From: Halpernia frigidisoli
GTDB taxonomy: Bacteria > Bacteroidota > Bacteroidia > Flavobacteriales > Weeksellaceae
Reading direction: 5' to 3'
NCBI RefSeq assembly: GCF_900113805.1
Contig: NZ_FOQT01000004.1
Coordinates: forward strand, 186,001 to 250,000
DNA length: 64,000 nucleotides
A program made the translations under genes and the position numbers. The stretch's first letter is position 1. Each line of letters starts with the position of its first letter. Of this stretch, positions 58,341-64,000 are shown piece by piece. The notes below the pieces were generated by a model, which saw nothing but the letters and a program-made list of their open reading frames with translations, was not told where the DNA came from and made no database searches.

Positions 58341-60922
58341 TCCTTCATTACTTTATTTAAGGCCGTTGGGATTTGAAGCAACTCAAAATCATTATTATAA
58401 ACTAGATATTTGTTTTCCCAGACCGTTGCATATTTTTCTTTAAAAAATCTCAAAGTCTGAAAGTGTTTTAGACTTCCAACGCGGTGATAAGCGTATTTCA
58501 TGATCTGTTCCACAGGATTGTCGGGTTCGTCAATTCCGCTCATTGGCGTAAGACCCATATTTAAATATTTTAAATTTTTCTCTTTAGAATATTCAATCAG
58601 TCTTACAATTAAAACATCCAAACAACCGCCTGGCGCGTCTTTTCGCTTTCTTATTAGATCGTAAGTACTTTCTTCGGGCGCAAAATCCGGGATAATATTT
58701 AAAAAAGCCTGAAGATTTCCATTTTCGTCTTTTATGGCAATGATCGGTTGGGTTTCTAATTCGTTTTCTTCAAAACTTCCCTGTGAAAAAACGCTTTCTT
58801 TTTTATCAAATTCCGTGAGCCATTCATCAGAGATACTTTTTAATTCTGACATTAATTCTAAAGAATGAGGCGGCAAAAAAACCTCAGAATTGTATCCTTT
58901 CTTCTGAATACTGTTAATTCCGTTTCTTAAAGATTTTCGGTCTTTTCCCTGCAAAGTGAAATTCTGAACATCCACCAAAGCTTCCTGACCGATCAGTAAT
59001 TTTTGCTTTTTTAAAGTTTTAAATAAAAATAAATTATTTTCCGGAGCGCGGTAGTAAATCGGTTTTAAGCCTTTATTCCTGCAAAATTCTTCAAACTCTT
59101 TAATAATAAAAAACTGATCTTCTTCGTCACAAACTGGCTGCTCTAAAACGACAGCAAAATTATTAGCGATTTTAAACGAAACAAAACCTTCACGGCTTTC
59201 TGAAAAATAAATACTTTTATCCTTGCTAATCTTAAAGAAATCCAAAGCAGAATTTCCGTATTTTTCCAATAATTCCCTAGCAGAATTTTTTTCGTTTTCT
59301 TCATTTTTAAAATTAAATTTAAAAGGAATTAGAAGTGCGAAAATTAATAGTATCCAGGAAATAAAACCAAGAAACTTTGTGATACTAATAAAATCCCGAC
59401 CAAAAGCTGTTGCTGGTTTTGGCAAATCTGTGTAAAAAAGCAGAAAACTTTGGAAGGTATAATAAATGGACTGACTCCAGGTAAAATCAATGCCAAAATG
59501 AGTAACATCGATAAGATAAAAACTGAAAAAATCGAAGACTAATATTGTTGAAAGGACTAAAATAATTGTGCCTAATCCGAGACGCAAATATTTAAAATTA
59601 GTCTTAATTAAGTATTGTTTTCTGGTAAAAATAAGAAGTAATATCGTTATTAAGGCGAATGAGGCTTCTTCATAATCAAACGCTTTAAAAACATTACCAA
59701 TGATTGAAAAAAGAGAAAAAATAAGAGCTAAAAACCAGGCGCTTTTCAAGCCTTTTAGCAGTTGTGCTGAAATGATCAACAAACCAATTCCTAATACCAG
59801 AACAGCCAGTTTGGAAATATGGCGTGTTTCAAAAGGCAGATAATTTTTAATTATAGTGATTCGATCTGCCAATGGTGGCGTAATGACTGATATCAAATTA
59901 ATTATCCCAAGAAAAAAAATGACAATAGCGGGAAATATTCTTGCAAAAAGTTTTCTGCCATTGTAAAGAAAAGCGAAAATTCCAAAAAATAAGGGCAGCC
60001 AAAATTCAAATATTCGGTAGAGTAGTGTAATCCCTAAACTCGTGCTGTTATTAAAACCAAACGAATTAAAAATATAAAGCATTGTAACTTCTACGGCGCC
60101 CAAACCTCTTAAAAAAGGTGAAATGATCATCAACAAAACAGAAACTGTGTAGCCAATTGCCGCAGCGCTGAAAGACGGTGATGCGCCAAGTGCAGCCATT
60201 GCAATAAATACATGAAAAATACCTACAAATTCCATAATAACGGAATAAAATACAACTCTGTAAAAATATTTTTTTTGTAGTTCTGCAGAAAAAATGGAAT
60301 CCAAATAGGAAATGACTGTTGGAAATTTCTTATCTAAAAATTTATAAACAGATCCTTCATTCTTAATATCTTTAAATAATACAAAGAAAAGTAATAAAAC
60401 AGCCCCAAGAATAACGATCGCGATCCAGGAATTTCCAATGTTTTTATGAGTAAATGCGCTGTAGGCCAAAACCGGAATTCCTACTAAAAATAAGGTGAAA
60501 AGGCCGACAAACCCGTAGATAACGCCGGTTTGATGAATTTTTCCGGTGTCATAATTTTTTCTTTTTAGCTCTGTTGGAAGATATGCTAAAGAAGTGACGC
60601 CGCCAGCAGGCAGGAAAACGCTGAGAAAATTTCGTTTTAAATATAAAGTGATCGCCTCAGAAATTTTAATTTTTAAACCAACAGCTTTAAAACTTTCAAA
60701 ATACATTAAGGCCTGCAGAAATATGTATAGGAAAGTGGTCAAAACGCCGATAATGATCCAAAAAGAGTCTGCTTGTTTTAATTGCGGAATGATCTGGCGC
60801 ATCTCATGTCTTTCACTACGGAAAAATACAAAAGCAAGCAGAATTACGAACACAGCTAATATTTCTTTCCAGTGCGAACGCGGTGAAAATTTTAAGAAAT
60901 AGTGGTTGAGTTTCAACTTCAT
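58337..60922 (-). CDS. mprF: MprF-like aminoacyl-phosphatidylglycerol synthase/flippase
   Basis: This 861-residue protein has a large membrane part (about 1-540, 14 or so helices, including LKRNFLSVFLPAGGVTSLAYLPTEL typical of the flippase domain). A soluble C-terminal DUF2156 GNAT-like domain follows (about 560-861, with LLIGQEALVDVQNFTLQGKDRKSLRNGI, and PGGCLDVLIVRLIEYSKEKNLKYLNMGLTPMSG). MprF transfers an amino acid from tRNA to phosphatidylglycerol and moves the product across the membrane, lowering the negative surface charge. The amino acid used here is unknown. It is cotranscribed with a VirJ/AcvB-like hydrolase. Confidence 0.92.
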   Translation of the reverse strand: MKLKLNHYFLKFSPRSHWKEILAVFVILLAFVFFRSERHEMRQIIPQLKQADSFWIIIGVLTTFLYIFLQALMYFESFKAVGLKIKISEAITLYLKRNFLSVFLPAGGVTSLAYLPTELKRKNYDTGKIHQTGVIYGFVGLFTLFLVGIPVLAYSAFTHKNIGNSWIAIVILGAVLLLFFVLFKDIKNEGSVYKFLDKKFPTVISYLDSIFSAELQKKYFYRVVFYSVIMEFVGIFHVFIAMAALGASPSFSAAAIGYTVSVLLMIISPFLRGLGAVEVTMLYIFNSFGFNNSTSLGITLLYRIFEFWLPLFFGIFAFLYNGRKLFARIFPAIVIFFLGIINLISVITPPLADRITIIKNYLPFETRHISKLAVLVLGIGLLIISAQLLKGLKSAWFLALIFSLFSIIGNVFKAFDYEEASFALITILLLIFTRKQYLIKTNFKYLRLGLGTIILVLSTILVFDFFSFYLIDVTHFGIDFTWSQSIYYTFQSFLLFYTDLPKPATAFGRDFISITKFLGFISWILLIFALLIPFKFNFKNEENEKNSARELLEKYGNSALDFFKISKDKSIYFSESREGFVSFKIANNFAVVLEQPVCDEEDQFFIIKEFEEFCRNKGLKPIYYRAPENNLFLFKTLKKQKLLIGQEALVDVQNFTLQGKDRKSLRNGINSIQKKGYNSEVFLPPHSLELMSELKSISDEWLTEFDKKESVFSQGSFEENELETQPIIAIKDENGNLQAFLNIIPDFAPEESTYDLIRKRKDAPGGCLDVLIVRLIEYSKEKNLKYLNMGLTPMSGIDEPDNPVEQIMKYAYHRVGSLKHFQTLRFFKEKYATVWENKYLVYNNDFELLQIPTALNKVMKE

Positions 60923-61014
60923 GACTTATGCAAAATTCTAAAAATTTAGCTTAGAAAATTACCAACAAAAGTACGTAAAAGTCCGAAATTTAAAATCCGA
61001 ATACATGGTTTTGT

Positions 61015-61821
61015 TTATTTGGAAACTGGTTGAGAAATGATGTTCTGAAGATTGGAATTTTTTAATCTTGCGAGATAAATCGGTAAATATTTTTCAAAAT
61101 AGATCTGTGTTGCTTCGTAATTATTGGAAAGCAAATAGGGCTTAAGATTATCGGAGCTGTAAACAAACTGCAGAAAATTTGGTATCAGGTTTTTTGGAAT
61201 TTTCAGCCTTATAAAATACTCATCACCAAAATATTTCTGAATATTTGCCACATCTTTCGTCATAGATTCATATTCCTGAGCGCGTTCTTTCTTTTTTCGC
61301 TCGCCGGAAATAATATCAAAAATACTATCTAAACCAAAAGTAAGTCCGCCACCTGAAAATCCTGCTACCGGCAATTGCGTCGGCAATCCATCACCTTTTG
61401 GTTTTGGCAAACCTATCGCTTTTTGTAGTTGCTCTTTTTTCATGTCTGTTCGCAACGCTAAAACATCTTTCCGGAGATTTCCTGAAACTTTAAAATTTGG
61501 AATAATAACTTCCTCAATATCGGTATAGGATACCTTTAATTCAATTAAGTTACGGAAAGACTGCATCATATTTTCCGTGATCTGCACGTCTTTTCTATCT
61601 GTAACAATTGAGGTAAATCTGATTGTCTCACCAGTTTTAGCATCCAGTTTAAAGTTTCCGTTAAAATCTGCTAATACCGTTTTTTGTGTACTAAGGTTTG
61701 TAACGTAAACCTGATTCAAGTAAAGATTGGAATTGTCTTTTAGAAAGATCTCTCCGCCAAAAACCTGCGCGTTAACCTGCGAAATAATTGAAAGTAAAAA
61801 AAGGAAATACAGTTTCTTCAT
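61015..61821 (-). CDS. Exported carboxypeptidase-regulatory-like protein
   Basis: This 268-residue protein has a signal peptide (1-18, ending VNAQ). An N-terminal beta-sandwich of the CarboxypepD-regulatory-like kind follows (GGEIFLKDNSNLYLNQVYVTNLSTQKTVLADFNGNFKLDAKTGETIRFT), then a charged helical part ending NSNLQNIISQPVSK. Such domains occur in many Bacteroidetes surface proteins. A minus-strand TACTTTTG box lies at 61830-61837. No enzymatic motif is visible. Confidence 0.83.
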   Translation of the reverse strand: MKKLYFLFLLSIISQVNAQVFGGEIFLKDNSNLYLNQVYVTNLSTQKTVLADFNGNFKLDAKTGETIRFTSIVTDRKDVQITENMMQSFRNLIELKVSYTDIEEVIIPNFKVSGNLRKDVLALRTDMKKEQLQKAIGLPKPKGDGLPTQLPVAGFSGGGLTFGLDSIFDIISGERKKKERAQEYESMTKDVANIQKYFGDEYFIRLKIPKNLIPNFLQFVYSSDNLKPYLLSNNYEATQIYFEKYLPIYLARLKNSNLQNIISQPVSK

Positions 61822-61829
61822 ATTAACAG

Positions 61830-61837
61830 CAAAAGTA
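61830..61837 (-). promoter_or_regulatory. -7 promoter box for the carboxypeptidase-regulatory-like gene
   Basis: On the minus strand this reads TACTTTTG, 8 nt before the ATG at 61821. It suggests a short leader. Confidence 0.5.
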
Positions 61838-61933
61838 AAGAGAATTTGCGTATTCCTGCGGTAGAATTCTCTTTACTGGCGTTAAACTTATATTAAAGTT
61901 AAAGCATTAATTTCCTGTTTTAATTAAATGTTG

Positions 61934-64000
61934 TTAAAAATCCGAGTTTTTCAATAAAACCCATCCGGAAAACGTCCTTGTTGTTGATGTACCGAATTCC
62001 TGCCATTCCAAAATATACCAGTAAGATGAGGTTTCTAATTTTCTGTTGCTTAAAGTGCCGTCCCAGGTGTAATTATTATTTGCAGAACCATTAAATACCA
62101 TTTTTCCATATCTGTCGTAGATTTGAAATTTTGGGTTGTCTTTTGTTTTAAGATCAGAATAATTAAAAGTATCATTAACGCTGTCACCGTTCGGCGTGAT
62201 TACATTTGTTATGATGATCAATGCAAATTCTTTCGTAACCGGCGCACACTGATCGGCAGAAGTTACAGATATTGTATTTTTTCCGCTTTTTACATCATAA
62301 AATACATTGGATGTTTGTGGTGCTGAACCATTTAATGAATAGTAATACGGTGCATTTCCGCCTGCAACAGTAATTGTGACAGTTGATCCTTTGATATCAA
62401 TTGCAGTAATTTTAGGCAAATCAACTTCTTTTACGGAAACTTTTTGACGGTAAATACAACCGTTTCCAGTTTCGAGATCTACATAATAATCACCTGCCGC
62501 TACATTGTCGATCGATGATGTTTTTTCACCAGCTCTGCTCCAGGTGTAAGACGTAAAGCCAGCGCCAGCATCAAGCGTTGTTGTGGTTCCCGGACAAACA
62601 GTCTTATCCTGCAAGACAGCAGAAACCCTGGCAACATCGATATTTACTGTTAAGGTTGCAATGACGGGACAAAATCCGTTTTCTGACAATCTTAAGTAAT
62701 ATGTTCCGGTTTTATTAACCGATACTGGATTTGCAATTGCATTTTGGGAATTTTGGGCGTTATTTAAATTACCATAATAACTAACTGTAATAGTGGGATC
62801 TGTTGTAAATTGGCTTAAATATTTAGACAAATCAACGCTTTTAATATTATCCAGATCATCATCACATTCTGAAACAGAAGTTTTAGTTTTCGTTAAAGGC
62901 AATAAAGTTCCCACCTTTAAAAGTAATGGTTGCACGATTGGCGGACAATACTGGGATTCTACCCGAACATAAACTGTTGTGTTCGTTTGATAAGAAAAAT
63001 TATCGGCTAAAGGAGTGGCGCCTGTAGTATTTGCTGAAATTTGATCAGCAAAATATTTAACGGTAAATCCTGTACTGATCGGCAAAATAACCGGTGTGAT
63101 ATCTGAAAATTTCACATAAATATTTCCGTCAAAATTTGTATCACAATTTTCCGCTGTATAATCTGAGGTATTTAAAATTGCTTTCGGCGCTTCTTTTACT
63201 TCAACGGTCTGAACTAAAGAACAGCCATTTGTTGAGGTTAAAGTCACCGTGTAAATTCTAACGCCGGCATTTTGAATAGATGAAGTTGTTTCACCTGCTC
63301 TGCTCCACAAATAAGATGAAAAGCCCGGTCCAGCGTCCAGAGTTGTCGTAGATCCTTCACAAATAGTTACAGTTGAAGGTAAAACCGTTGATCTTGACGG
63401 TTGTAAAAATGTTAAATTTAAAAACCCAACATTGTCACAAAATCCCACTGCTGCAAATCTTAGGTAAATGGTAACATCTGCAGATATAGTATAGTTGGGA
63501 GGAATATCGGTCCCGGGAATATTTGCATTTGCGGCGGCTAAACTTGAGAAAAATTTAATACCAACGCTCGTATCGGCTGTAAAAAAATTGGCATAATCTG
63601 AAAGTATAATATTTTTACTGCTGTTTTCTGAACAAACAGGTTGCGTAACTGGTGTCATAATATTTACTTTTGCGCCAATCTTAAAGTTGATTTGTGCAGT
63701 TTTAAAAGGACAGCCATCAGGAGAATCTACTCTCACATAAACATTTGTATCAGTGCTATAGGACCAGATATTAGATAATCCCGGCGTTGTTCCTGCGTTT
63801 GCTTCTGCCTGTGTTAGATAATATCTCACTTGAAAATAAGTTGAATTTTGCAAAATTACAGGTGTTATTTTAGAAAAATCAATATTAATGATGCCGTCCA
63901 GATCATCATCACAATTAATAGCATTATACAGATTGGCATCTAAAACAATTTCCGGGAAAAATCCCAAAGTTATGGTTGCGATCTGACTACATCCTTCCGG
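61934..64000 (-). CDS. T9SS type B surface protein (N-terminal part outside the window)
   Basis: The frame is open to the window edge (it continues upstream of 63967 as PEGCSQIATIT), so only about 688 C-terminal residues are seen. They contain three related blocks with CDDDLDGIINIDFSKITPVIL, CDTNFDGNIYVKFSDITPVIL and CDDDLDNIKSVDLSKY. Two Ig-like repeats carry TTTLDAGPGFSSYLWSRAGE and TTTLDAGAGFTSYTWSRAGE. The last 90 residues (NVITPNGDSVNDTFNYSDL to WVLLKNSDF) are the gliding-motility-associated/type B sorting domain, which T9SS uses for surface export. The whole protein is probably a large adhesin-like surface protein. Confidence 0.9.
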   Translation of the reverse strand, partial: PEGCSQIATITLGFFPEIVLDANLYNAINCDDDLDGIINIDFSKITPVILQNSTYFQVRYYLTQAEANAGTTPGLSNIWSYSTDTNVYVRVDSPDGCPFKTAQINFKIGAKVNIMTPVTQPVCSENSSKNIILSDYANFFTADTSVGIKFFSSLAAANANIPGTDIPPNYTISADVTIYLRFAAVGFCDNVGFLNLTFLQPSRSTVLPSTVTICEGSTTTLDAGPGFSSYLWSRAGETTSSIQNAGVRIYTVTLTSTNGCSLVQTVEVKEAPKAILNTSDYTAENCDTNFDGNIYVKFSDITPVILPISTGFTVKYFADQISANTTGATPLADNFSYQTNTTVYVRVESQYCPPIVQPLLLKVGTLLPLTKTKTSVSECDDDLDNIKSVDLSKYLSQFTTDPTITVSYYGNLNNAQNSQNAIANPVSVNKTGTYYLRLSENGFCPVIATLTVNIDVARVSAVLQDKTVCPGTTTTLDAGAGFTSYTWSRAGEKTSSIDNVAAGDYYVDLETGNGCIYRQKVSVKEVDLPKITAIDIKGSTVTITVAGGNAPYYYSLNGSAPQTSNVFYDVKSGKNTISVTSADQCAPVTKEFALIIITNVITPNGDSVNDTFNYSDLKTKDNPKFQIYDRYGKMVFNGSANNNYTWDGTLSNRKLETSSYWYILEWQEFGTSTTRTFSGWVLLKNSDF

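Overview
The window is chromosomal DNA of a flavobacterium, most likely a Weeksellaceae member of the Chryseobacterium/Kaistella/Epilithonimonas group. The evidence is the low GC content and the many type IX secretion (T9SS), SusC/SusD, DUF3276, DUF4835/PorD, DUF6759 and MRJP-like genes. Promoters are of the Bacteroidetes kind (TTTG, about 19 nt, then TAnnTTTG), with several starts only a few bases after the -7 box. No phage, IS element, plasmid gene or CRISPR array is visible.

Layout. 1-3307: end of a sigma-54 activator, lptE and a TPR-like protein in one overlapping operon. 3308-5686 (minus): DUF4126 membrane protein and a tatD-like/tcdA/rnpA operon. 5766-11804: TetR regulator, then bamD, rpoZ, coaBC, porD and recN. 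11854-14775: DUF5687/ABC exporter pair and a DinB-like protein. 14893-17644: fumC (minus) and a WYL regulator. 17882-20406: small membrane proteins, a frameshifted lipoprotein gene, bshB1 and tRNA-His. 20501-25349: DUF4919 protein, PUR protein and ABC exporter (minus), then nusB, a DUF1573 lipoprotein and yajC. 25509-28876 (minus): GH92 mannosidase, dtd and a Rieske-like lipoprotein. 29050-31122: greA, HIT protein, clpX. 31248-34880: frameshifted T9SS cargo, PID-CTERM-like small protein, thioredoxin-domain protein, tRNA-Met. 35177-43513: SusC/SusD/MFS followed by an aldo-keto reductase and a beta-propeller lipoprotein, possibly one uptake and oxidation function. 43601-49045 (minus): two unknown envelope proteins and the fused mutase icmF. 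49226-52638: GNAT plus ornithine/alanine racemase-like pair, small membrane proteins, DUF3667. 53217-55012: rplM, rpsI, rpsB. 55081-64000 (minus): degenerate HExxH protein, frameshifted DUF6759 gene behind trmB, mprF with a VirJ/AcvB-like hydrolase, a carboxypeptidase-regulatory-like protein and the C-terminal part of a T9SS type B adhesin-like protein.

The most unusual material is noncoding or broken. Five intergenic arrays have unrelated units but all have a 7-bp period. A palindromic element with conserved arms and variable but self-complementary cores occurs three times, and a second palindromic family occurs twice. There is also one MITE-like 136-bp element. Three genes for exported proteins carry single-base frameshifts, one in an A9 tract. 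Functionally, the best leads are the aminoacyl-phospholipid synthase/hydrolase pair, the GNAT/racemase pair and the SusCD/AKR/propeller region. All functional calls rest on reading motifs by eye; no database search was possible.
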